Numbered from the stretch's first letter, positions 46,397 through 58,064 are shown. The stretch: 64,000 nucleotides of DNA from Paraphysoderma sedebokerense (GCA_025602915.1 JAHLJZ010000066.1:62001-126000), one strand, 5' to 3'. Made by a program: numbers and translations. Notes: generated from the letters alone by a model not told the origin.

Positions 46397-48986
46397 CTAA
46401 TTTCCATAACTGTTCATCCCATTGTTCAATCCATTATGCAAATGTCCCTGGCTTGCAAGATGTTGACTCAACGAGAACCCGCCTTTACTCAAACTCCCGA
46501 CCACCATGCCTGGATGATGGTTGTTACTGTAACTTCCGGCTCCTGCCATTCCTCCCAATCCGCTGTAACTTGAACCTACTCCACCTCTCATACCACCGTA
46601 ACTTCCGACAAGGCTACCATGAAGGATACTACCTTCTCTTTCTCCGTCGTAGGTGAATCCTTTGAATTCATTTTGGAGTGTTTCGGAAAGTGGAGTAGAG
46701 CCGTTTGGAAGAGAGTCGGTAGGAACGACACTTGTAAAAGCAGGGTCAAAATTGGAAGTGTCCACTTCGGATTCGACGAACGGTTTGAATGGTGGTTTGA
46801 TTTGCTTTCGTGCAAGTTTGTCCCATTGGATGTTGGCAAAAAAGGGATGTGATTTGATAGCCGCTGCATCGTGTGGTGGGGCTCCAAGACGACGAGATGG
46901 GTCGCGGGTTAGAAGCTGCAAATGAGGAACTGTGTGAGATGCGAAAATGCCAACTTTAACGAAATTATCAGTACATACCCCTATAATAAGGCTCTTAGCA
47001 TGCTCACTAAAAACTGGAGGAAATTGAATTTCGGCGTGCAATATTTTTTGGTACATCACATTTACATTTTCGCTGTAAAATGGAGGCAATCCAGCAGTCA
47101 TTTCATACAATAAAATACCGAGAGACCACCAATCGACGGACTTGTTGTAGCCGGTGCCAGTTAGAACTGTTTGAGTGGAGAGATCAAGAAGCAGAGAGTT
47201 AACAACAGAAAGCTGGATTAAAAGAACAGAGAAATAAAGTCCGTTAGGAATTTTACCTTCAGGTGCCAAGTATTCTGCCGTACCGCAGAATGTGTTAGTA
47301 GTTTGATCAAAACTCAAATTCTCTTTACACAATCCGAAATCAGTAAGCGCAATATGACCAGTCGAATCAAGCAAAATATTTTCAGGTTTAAGATCGCTGT
47401 ATCCCCAATAGTGACAGTGTCAGCAGATGGCAAGTGATGAATAGATAAAAGCACAGAACATACCGGTAAACGATTCCATGTTTATGCAAATGCTCTAAAG
47501 CCAAAACCAATTCTGCGGTGTAAAATTTTACTCGCTGTTCTGAAAATACCTGCTCTTTTTGAAGATGGTAAAACAATTCACCACCATTCATGTAATCGAG
47601 CACTAAGTAAAGCTTATCAGGGGTTTGAAAACTGAATTTCAGTCCAACCAAAAAGGGCGAGTTGGCTTGCACTAGAACGTTTCTTTCTGACAAGGTATGG
47701 GCTACTTCTTGTCGTTCGATAATATCTTTTTTGTTCAGAATTTTCATTGCATAAATACGGCCAGTATCCTTCTTACGAACTTGCAACACTTTGCCAAAGG
47801 AACCCTTCCCTACAACTTTAAGCAGGTCGAAATCCGCAGCGGAGAGTGGTTTAGCCTATTTAACGTAGTTTAGTTTAGTTGTGGAGGCGGTTCATTGGCT
47901 CAATATCTAACGAGAATGTGGAAAGCAATATCCGTACCTTTATTTCCTGATATGTATATTGAATTCTAATATCTCCCCTGTGAAGTTCTTTATGACTTTG
48001 AGATAATAATCTATGAAACCAAAAAATTCAGAAACCTGAAAGTTAATATTTGTTTCAATGACATTTGAGAGTAGGAAATCTTGCATGCTATTAAAAGGAA
48101 TGAAATATGCATTACCTATACCAGTTGTCGTGCATTTTTCCATTTGCTTTTGATGGTTTAAACTTTACCATCCCCAAGAAAGTTTCAGAGTCGATATCCA
48201 TTGAAGAGGGGTCAGCCGTGTGGTTAGAACGATCCCAAAGGGTTATCGTAATATGACCGTCGGGGCGAGAAACGTCACTGAAGGTTACAATTTAAGCAGA
48301 GAATACCATGGTGATGATTATGGTTAGCCAAGGTTCTTTGAAGACCCCCACATCAAGCTACTCTATATAACCGAATTCAGCGATTATAAATCCATCAATT
48401 CTACAGCACATTATTACTCGGCCGAACAAATGTGATGAGAAGCAACAGCTCCGAATTTCGTAATGCCCCGGTTTGAACCTTCAGATAACATTTGTAACCA
48501 GGTGGCAAACCGTCCCATCAAACTTTCTATTCAAAACATTGACAACAGTTTTAAAAACACTTACAATGTCGCTTCATGTTTCCAAACAGGGGATACCGAG
48601 GAGACATCCTGCCCATCGACAACCATGGCATGTGGGTTATGACTTGCATGGGGGTTCATGAAAACACCTTCCTTTGTGACGAATTCATTTCTTTCGAATT
48701 CGACGACACAATAAGGCTTTGAATTGAGAGATTGAGGGATACCAATGTTTCTAGCTTCGACAATATTGATCCATAGACGTCCTTTTGCATGTTTGAGATA
48801 AGAGGCTTTATGGGATGAGATGTCGAGCGGTGTGTCCACCGGGAACCTTGGATGGGAGGGCAACGGAGAGTTGGACGGGGATGGGGTGGCAGATGAGGAG
48901 GTTGAAGAGGACCCAGAAGATTGTTGCTGACGGAGAGAATTTGAGGATGGAGACTTGTTAACAAAAGTGCGTAAAAAGTCTGTCAT
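46397..48986 (-). CDS. YPK1: YPK1/Gad8-type AGC protein kinase with N-terminal C2 domain
   Basis: Seven exons (48565-48986, 48116-48277, 47938-48010, 47464-47855, 47257-47396, 46979-47166, 46397-46915) give 631 residues. Residues 65-205 form a C2 domain (GRLWINIVEARNIGIP through GHITITLWDRSNHTADP). The kinase domain follows: GKGSFGKV, the ATP lysine in YAMKIL, YRDLKPEN, DFGLCKEN, the activation-loop Thr in TNTFCGTAEYLAPE and RDPSRRLG. The AGC tail has a turn-motif region (NGSTPLSETLQ) and a hydrophobic motif (NEFKGFTYDGE), the sites phosphorylated by PDK1 and TORC2 in yeast Ypk1 and fission-yeast Gad8. A Gly/Ser/His-rich C-terminal extension of about 90 residues is unusual. Role: membrane-lipid and stress signalling, by homology. 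Confidence 0.94.
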
Positions 48987-50878
48987 TGTACTTTATACTT
49001 CACAACTGTGTGTCGTAGAGCGAGGAGAGAGTGGGGTTGGGTGGCGATGGTCAGGGATTGCAGAACGGCAGCACCTGATACTACACTCTGGTTTAATTTA
49101 ATTTAATATGGAAAATTAATTCAATCGAAAGGACGGCCTTGGATGTCGGAGTTGGATGGGGCCCGACCCACTTTAAGAAATTCGTGCGCGTCCGACCATG
49201 AAGGTCCCCGGACAATTGCTGCATTGTGACTTTCACGTGACTCACACCAATCAGACTGCGCCGTTTAATTACTCTGGGACACGCGCAAGCCTGCTCATGA
49301 TACTAAATTTTGGTGGTTGAGATTCCTCGAATGGACAAGGATAATTCAGCAATGAATAATTCGTCAATGAATTCGAAGCAACCGATGCCAACCACAATGG
49401 CTTTATTTGTATTGTCTTTTCTGTGCTTAGCTTATCTTAGTATCCACTCACTTGGTGCACGTTGTGCCCGCCTCTTACGGCACCCTCTCCAAAGTACTTT
49501 GCAAGCCAATCCTGCTCGCCGTTGCCTATTCTCCCAGAAATATCGTCAGTCTCGCCTATCCAATCTTCGATTGAGCTGCTATGACTAATCTCATGGGTCC
49601 CTTCTTTCTCATTGTGTGACCCAACTTTTATCTTGCATGCACCTGAATCCTGAATATTCTCACAGCTCTCGGATTCATTATCAAGCCAGTAAGTACTTTT
49701 TTCAAGTGGCGGGATATATGTATAATTTCGGATTTGTGTGAGCCGTATTGAAGGCAGCATGCTCGGCAGTGTCCGGTTGATCTAACGTTTTGAGGGGCAT
49801 ATGATTGTGATACAGTAGAATATATAGAAACGCTGAATCAGTCATTATCAAAAGTGCAAAAGGTTGAGTCAAAAACAACCGAACCATCGACTTTGACAGG
49901 CCAGACTTTTGGACTACTCTGGATATTAAAGAGATGTTTGACATGGTTGTTCTTGGGTTGGCGACTGATGCAGCTAGGTAAGAGGAAATCGAGGAACTCT
50001 CTGAGTTCAAGATGGGGTATGTACAAGAATAGATGAAGCAGCCAGAACAGAAACAAAAGGTAATTTGGTAGCTGGTATATTCCCCGCACTTATATCGGTT
50101 ACCTATCCAGCATTCATTCCGGAGGACATTCGGAAGATTGAGGATAACATTTGTTGTCGCAATCATCTGAAATCTCTGAATCAATTGTAACACCCGACAC
50201 GCCCGACGGGCAGGGCACAATCTTCAGCAGAATTTGTACGACATCATATAATCTTTCGGAGATTATCGGAATTTCTACTGCGTTCAGACTCCAAAGTGCA
50301 AATTGGTTATTTTCAATCATTGATTGGATGAAAGTCAAAGCACTTGAATATTCATTGAATCAGAAGATTGTAGATCCGAGTAGTACGATGAGATGATGGA
50401 TGTTTTTAGATAAACATTTCTTGGCGCGAAGTGGGATTGCACATTGACCTTCCTTTTGCGATTATCGAAGTGTCAACAGTAATGACGAAGGTGCTAAAGC
50501 AGTTGTAATTTGTGCATCGCAGCGTCATCATGAGGAGCAGTATGAGATAATCAACTGATGGAGTAAAGAATACAGTCTAATGATTGAATTCAAATTTCAA
50601 TGGTTGAAACACCTGAAAATCTCCAGTTAAAACAATTTCCGTTCAGGTAAACAATCATTGATGTCTTCAGTATATCTATTAAATTCGTTTATTTCATATT
50701 TTTAGTTTAATGCTATGTTTGATGCTATTCTGAAACCAGAGACAATAAATGATTGCATTAAGGGCAATTGACAAGTACGCTTTTCATGGAACACGAGGAA
50801 CCCCAAGTGAGAAAATATTACATATATACAATGAGAGTGAACAGATGTCACTCGATCAAGAGTACCCTCTCGCAACTT
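48987..50878. other. 1.9-kb stretch with weak coding signals
   Basis: No firm gene. On the minus strand 49437-49760 reads MLPSIRLTQIRNYTYIPPLE and on to SSSIEDWIGETDDIS. It shares the block RNYTYIP and a later W-I-G-(E/D) with the gene at 55769-56442, so a relative or remnant may lie here. Frames at 49310-49588 (plus) and 49702-50220 (minus) overlap it and look like shadows. Confidence 0.35.
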
Positions 50879-51787
50879 TTACGGTACATAATTAGCCGTA
50901 TCGTTCAGCGATGTTTTCAAGTAATGTACCCTCACAGCCGTCAGCTGTTTCACACCACTATGGTACAACAAACTAATCACAAAATACAATCGTATGAACA
51001 ACTCTTGTAAGCCTATTTGACTTACAGACCGTACTGTAATGTTGTATGCGTAAATGAAAATTAGTAGACAAATGTTGGCGACCAACGATATCAATACGGT
51101 TTTTACTGTTCGATGTACGTCTTTAGCTTGCGTTTTCACATTCCCTGCCTTAATCTTCAACACAAAGTAAACCGTCGTGCAATCCGTAAGAATTAACATC
51201 AATGCAATCCAACCCCAAAAAATATCGAAGATGATACTTCCAGGACCATCGATGATTGAATAAAACGTATTTAATCTGTAAGGCGGTATTTTGACGACGG
51301 TAGATAGTTCATACCAGCAAACACTGTACTTTACAAATACAGCAACTGTCATCAATGTTGACATGATTCTCAACACAGTTATCAATTTCAGTTTCTTCAC
51401 AAAGCCGGGGAAGAAACCTTGAAATACAAATAGCCTTTTTAACGCGATTAAGACGTAAAGTCCATTAGCTATTGCGTTTAATACTATTTTGAGGATATTA
51501 AATATCAGGAATAATATCCACTCTTGATAAGTTGCATAATCTTTTTCACTCTCATGATAAACGTTGGCCACCATGCGAAATATATCCGAAAATAAAAGCA
51601 TTATCATGACTGTTCGGATACCACTGAAAAACCGTCGAGAAACAGTGCCAGACCGAGCCAAAGATTCCTTGGAGAGTTGTGCCAGCGATTTTTTGCGGTA
51701 AAATCTTCCGGATAGATACACAAGAGCCAATATTGTCATGACTATACTGCAAGCAGCTAATGCAAAAGCTTCAATTGCTGCCGGCAT
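50879..51787 (-). CDS. Seven-TM receptor-like protein A
   Basis: A 302-codon frame with seven hydrophobic segments: SIVMTILALVYL, IRTVMIMLLFSDIFRMVA, ILFLIFNILKIVLNAIANGL, LRIMSTLMTVAVFVKY, IFWGWIALMLILTDCTTVYF, VLISLVANICLLIFIYAYNI and LFIRLYFVISLLYHSG. A basic loop follows TM1 and TM5. The block TDxxxVYFVL at the end of TM5 is shared with the 7-TM protein at 53751, so both belong to one family. The N-terminus is outside by the charge rule, as in GPCRs, but no DRY or NPxxY motif is present. Ligand and coupling are unknown. Confidence 0.7.
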   Translation of the reverse strand: MPAAIEAFALAACSIVMTILALVYLSGRFYRKKSLAQLSKESLARSGTVSRRFFSGIRTVMIMLLFSDIFRMVANVYHESEKDYATYQEWILFLIFNILKIVLNAIANGLYVLIALKRLFVFQGFFPGFVKKLKLITVLRIMSTLMTVAVFVKYSVCWYELSTVVKIPPYRLNTFYSIIDGPGSIIFDIFWGWIALMLILTDCTTVYFVLKIKAGNVKTQAKDVHRTVKTVLISLVANICLLIFIYAYNITVRSVSQIGLQELFIRLYFVISLLYHSGVKQLTAVRVHYLKTSLNDTANYVP

Positions 51788-52428
51788 TTTGCGTAATATT
51801 TCTTTTCAGTGTAGGTTCGTCCGATGTGTGCACTCTGTACCGTCGATAGTCAAAGGGGAGGGTGGGAATTCAAGTTTGAAATTGTTGTTTTGTTAAGATA
51901 AAAATAGACTGAATTAGAATAATTTAAGTAACGGATTCGTTGTCATTGACTATCCCCGTACAGACATTCCATCCCGCCTGTTGAAGTGGAGAATTCGTGC
52001 AAATGGCTCGGTCGGGCTCCCTGACGGCAAAAGTACGTGATGAATGCCATTAAGAAACACATGACGAAGTAAATTTGTTTTCTTCATTAACATAAATAAA
52101 TCAATTCGAAGGGTTTAGTTTACTAGCCAATTTTTCGTCGTTATCAAATGTATTGTGACGCCTGGTTTGCCACACATTGTGATTATTGCTTTCTTCTGAA
52201 TGAAACGCGCACGAGCAGAGGCAAATCCAGAATTACTCCTATTGCAAAAATAGAAACTGCAGACAAGTGTCACCAAATATGAATAGAGTATCAATTTGAC
52301 GACAGGTATAAATTCGACTAGACCTCCAGTGTTTACAGCCCGTTACAGAAGTTACAGCCCGTTACAGAATTACAGCCCCGCTCTATCGATTCGGCAGTAC
52401 CTCGATTACAAGTTAACAACATATCGGA
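51788..52428. promoter_or_regulatory. Divergent promoter between 7-TM A and GNAT-like copy
   Basis: The two genes start on opposite strands about 640 bp apart. A 20-bp tandem repeat (about 2.4 units of gt(t)tacagcccgttacagaa) spans 52331-52379, 50-98 nt upstream of the plus-strand ATG. Confidence 0.55.
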
Positions 52429-53223
52429 ATGACCAACAACTTGAAGACATTTTTTCCTACTCTTGCTGAATTTCAAACTCTTCGCCCATCAATCGACAAA
52501 CTGTGGAAGATGTACGAACAGGAAGGAGTGTTCATTGCTTCTGAAGAAACGTTTCGCTTATGGATTGAAACTAAGCAGCTCTGTCTTGTACAAGATCCAG
52601 AAACGTCTGACGTGGTCGCCACTGCTCGTATTCTTGTTACAACCGATTCTTCCCTTATTGACACTACGCTTAGTCAATACAGAATTCCTGTTTCTCCTTC
52701 TGCTGCTAAATCTTATCGAGGAGAAAACATAGATGAATTTACTCATGAGTTAACCAACACCGTTACCGAATCGACATTTAAGCATGAAGAAGGACACGAT
52801 TTGTTTGTTCATATCGGTAAAATTTTCATTCACCCCGAACAACGCCAAAATGGACTTAGCACCAGTATTATCAAGTTCGCCGTTTTCGACAAACTCCCAT
52901 TCATATTGGATAGTATCGGTCTTTCGTCTTGCCCTCGTCTAAACCTCGTTTTCCTCCGAATACACGGTCCAAATTTATCAAATGAAAAGACCGACACCAC
53001 AGCTGCGAGATATATATCTTTGTTCTGGTACTTTACGAAAATCATTAAACAAAATCATCGTGGCTCCGACGAAAATACTGAAGTCAGTAGAATTACCGTC
53101 AGGGTTAAACCCTTGTATTTGCCAGATATCAAGAGCTGGGCCCATGTATTTGTAACGACGTTTGACCTTCGCAAAGATGTACGTCGCGTTAATGAGGGTG
53201 CTCAAGTGCGTTCCAAATTGTAA
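52429..53223 (+). CDS. GNAT-like protein, paralogue of the gene at 36850
   Basis: A 264-residue single-exon protein, collinear with the 36850-37644 gene and differing mainly by conservative changes. It keeps the acetyltransferase-like segment HDLFVHIGKIFIHPEQRQNG and the blocks DTTAARYISLFWYF and ITVRVKPLYLPDIKSW. Synonymous changes are frequent, so the duplication is not very recent and both copies appear to be under selection. It sits between two 7-TM genes, while the other copy is next to KAS and an F-box-like gene. Enzymatic activity is inferred, not shown. Confidence 0.8.
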   Translation: MTNNLKTFFPTLAEFQTLRPSIDKLWKMYEQEGVFIASEETFRLWIETKQLCLVQDPETSDVVATARILVTTDSSLIDTTLSQYRIPVSPSAAKSYRGENIDEFTHELTNTVTESTFKHEEGHDLFVHIGKIFIHPEQRQNGLSTSIIKFAVFDKLPFILDSIGLSSCPRLNLVFLRIHGPNLSNEKTDTTAARYISLFWYFTKIIKQNHRGSDENTEVSRITVRVKPLYLPDIKSWAHVFVTTFDLRKDVRRVNEGAQVRSKL

Positions 53224-53750
53224 ATATGTTCGATATCAGCCGAAATGATTGGTGTGAATTTCCATGCCAAAATGTAAATTTATGTGTAATACATAGAAAA
53301 ATGTAGAAAGCGATTATCAGAAAGAGTAAATTAGATGAACTATTTCTTAATTTTCTTTTCATGAAGTATCGATATAATGACGTCACTTTGGCAGTGATAT
53401 ATTAATTCATAATATATATTTACTGAAATAGATCATTGTCTTAACGGAGAATATACAATTCCAGGGCTCTGGACCATATTCTGTTCCATTGTTAGTAACT
53501 TGCACTCGTCTATTTCCGGTTACGTGGCAACGAGTCAAACAATTGCAATTCGTTCCGCGTCATATGCTTTCAGCTCACTTTTCAGTGAAGCAAAAGACAA
53601 CGGTTTCCTAGCGGGAGGACGGAAGAAAATATTCATGACACCCCAGATATCTGCGGAGCTGTTTCCCGTCTCTCGTTATAATTTCAGTGTTGCCCACCGT
53701 TGGGTTTATAACGTCGCTGTTATCTATTTAATTGTACAGGACTAATTTTC
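53224..53750. other. Intergenic before 7-TM B
   Basis: An 81-codon plus frame (53500-53745) precedes the 7-TM gene without a recognisable product; it may be an untranslated leader. Confidence 0.4.
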
Positions 53751-54785
53751 ATGAGTGGAATTATAAAGTATTGGTTATTCACTTCTGCAGCTATTTTTTT
53801 CTCCTTTATAACTTTAGCAAGACATGCCGTTGAATTAAATTCGAAATGGAGGGCAAGTAGTTCTGTTCAACATGTTCGGTTCCTTCAGCTTTCGGCGCTC
53901 GTCCACTTATTCCTGTTCCTGGGTGCGTGTCCATTTCTGCTGTTGCAAGTATATTACTCGGAAGCAACGGGACCAAATACACTGTCTCAGACATTCAGTA
54001 TCGTTAAAGTCTTGTTAATGTTTGTTGCCGGTGGTGTGAATTTGGCTGTGGGGTTGAACCGACTTGCGCTTTTTGAACGGTTAATGAACCGACACATGAA
54101 AGCGTTGGTTCGAACGTTGCAATTCGCAACCCCTGTTCTTGTTGGTCTCTATACCATTACCGCAATATGTAGGATGATATTAGTTTCCGCCGGTCCTGAC
54201 ACGATGGCTTATTTCGATATCATTACGACCATCTCAATTGCCTTATTTGGCATTACTGTCTTCTTCCACGTTTTCACCGATATGAGTATAGTGTATTTCG
54301 TTTTACAAAAAAAGTTTGGAATGCAAAGAAATGATGAAGACTTTGTGAAGGAAGTAAAGATAACTATTGGTATTTTAATGGTGAACATTGTCGTCTTATT
54401 CGCTGCAGTCATCTTGGATACGATGCATTTTTCAACTAAAGTCGCAATGGGTACAGTTGAATGTATGCTACAGGTATACTTTATTGGTAACATTTACTGT
54501 CTCCGAAAGGTGAAGAAGATAGGTACAAAATCGACAGGGTCATCATTCGAATCCAGAATGAAACGAAGCCTGTCACAGAAAAAACCGTCTATCGCCCCTG
54601 AAGGAAGTGTAACAACTCAACACACTAGGGGAAGCTGTGACCTTGGGACCTCGGATGGGAGAAGGCAGAAAAAATATTCAATTGCTGCAGAATCGATTAA
54701 TTCGGGCCCCCGTGAAACTTGCGAGCTAGGCTCGTCGGATGCCAAGAAGCAATTGGAAAATTGTAAAGATTCTTCACATTGCTGA
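53751..54785 (+). CDS. Seven-TM receptor-like protein B
   Basis: A 344-codon frame with seven hydrophobic segments: IIKYWLFTSAAIFFSFITLA, LSALVHLFLFLGACPFLLLQ, KVLLMFVAGGVNLAVGLNRL, FATPVLVGLYTITAICRMIL, IALFGITVFFHVFTDMSIVY, IGILMVNIVVLFAAVILDTM and CMLQVYFIGNIYCL. An approximately 80-residue Ser/Lys-rich cytoplasmic tail follows, with internally repeated RG/R-E-(S/T)-C-(D/E)-L-G-(T/S)-S-D blocks and many phosphorylation sites. The end of TM5 (TDMSIVYFVL) matches 7-TM protein A. The layout fits a signalling receptor with a regulatory tail, but no known GPCR class motif is present. Confidence 0.72.
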   Translation: MSGIIKYWLFTSAAIFFSFITLARHAVELNSKWRASSSVQHVRFLQLSALVHLFLFLGACPFLLLQVYYSEATGPNTLSQTFSIVKVLLMFVAGGVNLAVGLNRLALFERLMNRHMKALVRTLQFATPVLVGLYTITAICRMILVSAGPDTMAYFDIITTISIALFGITVFFHVFTDMSIVYFVLQKKFGMQRNDEDFVKEVKITIGILMVNIVVLFAAVILDTMHFSTKVAMGTVECMLQVYFIGNIYCLRKVKKIGTKSTGSSFESRMKRSLSQKKPSIAPEGSVTTQHTRGSCDLGTSDGRRQKKYSIAAESINSGPRETCELGSSDAKKQLENCKDSSHC

Positions 54786-55768
54786 AAATAAAAGTCTTAG
54801 TTAGTGCATGCCAGAAATGAATAGCGTAAAAATAAGTTCTATCTAACTGGTATATAAAGAATGCAATCTCAAAATGCTCTACCTGTCCCAAGGTTGTAAT
54901 TCTATAAACCAGACACTGCCACGGGTGCAAATCAGCAATGGATTTTTGCCTGTTAAATTTCAACATGAGCTGCATGTCAAGCAGAAATGAATTGAAGAAG
55001 TACTCTTTTTACTTCAATTCACACATTCTGTGAAATGTGGACAATGATGAATTGATAATCTGGCGTAGATGACCGTGCTGCGCCAAAACGGGGTTCAAAT
55101 TTTCAATACAGAGAGAATGAAATGCCAGGAGTTGGCATGAATTTCTTCATCATTAGCAGTATTCTGTCAAAATCTATTCTCAATTCGGCATCAATTGTGG
55201 CCGGTTGTGCTGTGAATTTTGTGTAAATGATTTCCATGATGCATGCATGACTCGGCTCTCTCACAAGGTTGGCTGAGTCACCGCTGAGTAATATTTTCAC
55301 AAGTTAAATCAATTCAGTGCTACCACGACGGGGTGGATATACCATTTCGAGTCTTTAGGTAGAGATTCTGCGAAATGGATCCTGTTTACAATCGTCAGAA
55401 TAATGGCGAGATGAGGACATCTTATCATGTGCACCCTGTGTGAGTGCTGTCCCTGCTGCTGTGACGTAATGCCATTGTTATCTTAAATGTTTCTCTCCCG
55501 GCGTCCGTCGATAAGACACGGTCATTTGATTGCGAATGATCCCTATTGTCAATGATGCTGATTTGCTAAGCCCCTCAGCCAAAGGAAATCATGGAGGATA
55601 TAAAATGGGGCCGAGGGTATCTGGTTTGCACCCTCAACAACATACATCAATCATACCGACGATACTCAATTCTTACGCTTTTCTCCGATAACACATCCAA
55701 ATCTCTAATATAACATTCAGATAACACCTCACCTGACAACTCGGCATCAAGAATCCATTTAATCAAAG
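54786..55768. other. Intergenic with a strong promoter at its 3' end
   Basis: A 65-codon minus frame (55103-55300) has no recognised content. The last 200 bp hold the TATA box and leader of the next gene. Confidence 0.45.
55599..55605 (+). promoter_or_regulatory. TATA box for the 55769 gene
   Basis: The sequence ggatataaaatgggg contains a perfect TATAAAA 164 nt upstream of the ATG, and the leader after it is CA-rich, as in strongly expressed fungal genes. Confidence 0.55.
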
Positions 55769-56442
55769 ATGCTTGCAAGGTTCTTGAAAACACAACCCCG
55801 AACATACCGATCTTTTGTTACTCTCACTGGAGTCCATCTTAAGGTATGTAATCCACTACACTTACATGGATTGTCTTTAATGATTTCAGCTTTCAGTCAT
55901 GTTAAAGTGTTTATCTGGCTAATTATTTTAACCTTCTTTTACTTCTTTTTCCTCATCGTTTTGTCTGATTACCTGTCATGAAATAGACACAGCCACCAAC
56001 GACTCCATTGATGTGCAATTTCCAAGAGAATTATAAATTAACTGCTCTAACACTTCAAACGCTCCTCGACGAATCCCACACTTCAAATGCTAACAATACC
56101 CCACAAGAGACGTCCACCCAAACTCTCGGCGTCGGTAACGTCGATTCCCGTCTTCACTTTTCCCCTCTCTCCGTTGTCACATATACCGCCTCACAAAAAC
56201 GAAATTATACCTATATACCCTCGTCCGTCAACTACGAGAGCGGTGCATCCCCCTCATATAGAAATGACGATGTTGCTGATACATTCGGAAGTTTCTCAAA
56301 AATGATTCGTGGTAGAAAACTTTGTGACGATACGGAGGATGTATCCGATAGTATTGGTTGGATCGGTGATGCTGAAATTGCCGGCGTTCTTCACGTTGAC
56401 GGTGACCTCGGGCCCGTTTACAGAGTCGGTGATGAAAACTAG
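55769..56442 (+). CDS. Small protein with mitochondrial-type N-terminus, unknown
   Basis: Two exons (55769-55843 and 55987-56442) are in phase 0 and give 176 residues. The first exon reads MLARFLKTQPRTYRSFVTLT, basic and amphipathic like a mitochondrial presequence. The second is Thr/Ser/Asn-rich, then contains TASQKRNYTYIPSSVNYESG and an acidic C-terminal third (DDTEDVSDSIGWIGDAEI). The RNYTYIP block recurs on the minus strand near 49720, suggesting a small family. A clear TATA box precedes the gene. No family recognised. Confidence 0.55.
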
Positions 56443-57114
56443 TGATATTAAAGCCGACAGCGTTGGCATTATCCGAATACGGAAGCGCCGCAATGGAATC
56501 TTGGCTGCTGGATGATGTTTCCGACAAAAATGCTGTATATAATTTAGGGGAATAGGTGAGCGATGCGTTGACGTTGTACATAATAAAAGTATATATATTC
56601 TCTATTTGTCGCCTGATTCAATGTAAACTTTCAATACTCCGAAACAAAAACCTTGTTTTCGCAAAATCTAAATCGGACATCCATGTCATGCATTCCTAAT
56701 AACATAGTTGCTAGCGCAACAATTTGATTTGTATAACCCGTAAATGGTCTTCTCTGTCTAATTGTAGCCTCTGTGGTTATTGGAGTCGCTTTCGACATTT
56801 TTTCCCGCCTATTAATCGATTTCTATCTGAGGTCAGCGACAGAGTGTCCTAAATTTTGTTGTTCTTCTAAGTTGCCGCTGAGTGCAATAGGTAATTGGAT
56901 CAGAGTCGAATATTGTTCATGGATACTATCAGAAAGTGCAGAAATCGAAATTGTTTTGGCGGACCGTTTGGTTCCTTTCATTAGAAATCGAGATGGAAAC
57001 ATTTATTCACTACATCCAAATCATAAATTTCACGAACCGTACAAACATAGAAATAAATGAATAACGTGCTAAATTGATTAAGATAACATACAAAGCATCT
57101 GACTAATTCAGGAT
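56443..57114. other. Intergenic; possible last exon at 56766-57060
   Basis: After an acceptor-like ctaattgtag the plus strand is open for about 97 codons (ending FIRNRDGNIYSLHPNHKFHE). I could not find a 5' exon with a matching donor, so it is not called as a gene. Confidence 0.3.
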
Positions 57115-57657
57115 TTAGGACGCAGTATGGGAAGGACGATGAGTATTTGAACCGACTTTAGTAGCATTGGCACCTGTTGCCTTAATGTGGGACTCCAATA
57201 TTTTCTTCGTAACATTCTTGGTGACGAAAATATAGTTATAAAATGTTAAGAGCTGTGAGAAACTGAAAGCTGAGAAATGGAAAACGGTGGCTATTCGAGA
57301 GAATGTAGCACCAAAGGAGAAGGTAATCTTGATGGACAACACAATTAACCCGTAAGCGCCACCAATCAAGACTTGAAACCACTCTTGCTTATTTGATTTT
57401 AAAATTTCCACAATAGTTTCAGGTGATATTTCCCCTTCAACCGCTCTACGGTATGTTCCGTAACTCTGTTGAACGCCTCTATGATATACTGCGACATATC
57501 CCGCACCAATGAAATTTCTTTTCGACCCCTAGTTATATGGCATTGTTCAACCAATGTTCAACCCTTGGTCCCTTATATAATTTGATTCCGCTCAACCCCT
57601 GAATGCTGTTCACTCTTCAGAATTTTTCGCAGGGTAGATGCGTTGTACGAATGTCAT
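57115..57657 (-). CDS. Small two-TM protein, unknown
   Basis: A nine-nucleotide first exon (57649-57657, Met-Thr-Phe, donor GTACAA) joins in phase to 57115-57528 after an aactag acceptor, giving about 140 residues. The product reads RNFIGAGYVAVYHRGVQQSY, then SPETIVEILKSNKQEWFQVL and two hydrophobic stretches (GGAYGLIVLSIKITFSFGA and FHFSAFSFSQLLTFYNYIF), ending in a basic, Thr/Asn-rich tail. Another donor (GTGAAC after KNSEE) would give a different, shorter frame from the same exon, so the 5' structure is uncertain. No family recognised. Confidence 0.45.
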
Positions 57658-58064
57658 GGGTCTCGACGGCGGACTGAAATGTGGTTCGAGACTGCTCTTC
57701 ATTACAGGAGTTAGTCGGCTCGGAAGGTTTGCCTGCGAGGAACTTTTTTCCCTGTATTGGGCACAAATTTGCACCAGTAGTATCAGCACTCTTAATTCTG
57801 CAATCATATTTTTATGCCTTCATTGGTTTAATATCATGTAACAAACGCACTAGGATTTTGAATTTAGAGTCGGTTTCCCATAAGACTAGGTCACAGTATA
57901 GATAGGCACAGGAACTATGTGACAATGTACTTATTAAGACAGAATAATCCGTGGCTGTTTTATATATTCAATTGAACGATTGACTTTACATTTTCGTATG
58001 TTTTGAAATGCCTGAACTCCTTATAAACCGAACAGGTCGGACAGTGCACCATGACTCGAAGAAG

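Noticed and set aside
53806-53994. Frames overlapping the 7-TM and kinase genes in other frames
   Set aside because: They are shorter, lack splice sites and family resemblance, and disappear under the accepted gene models.
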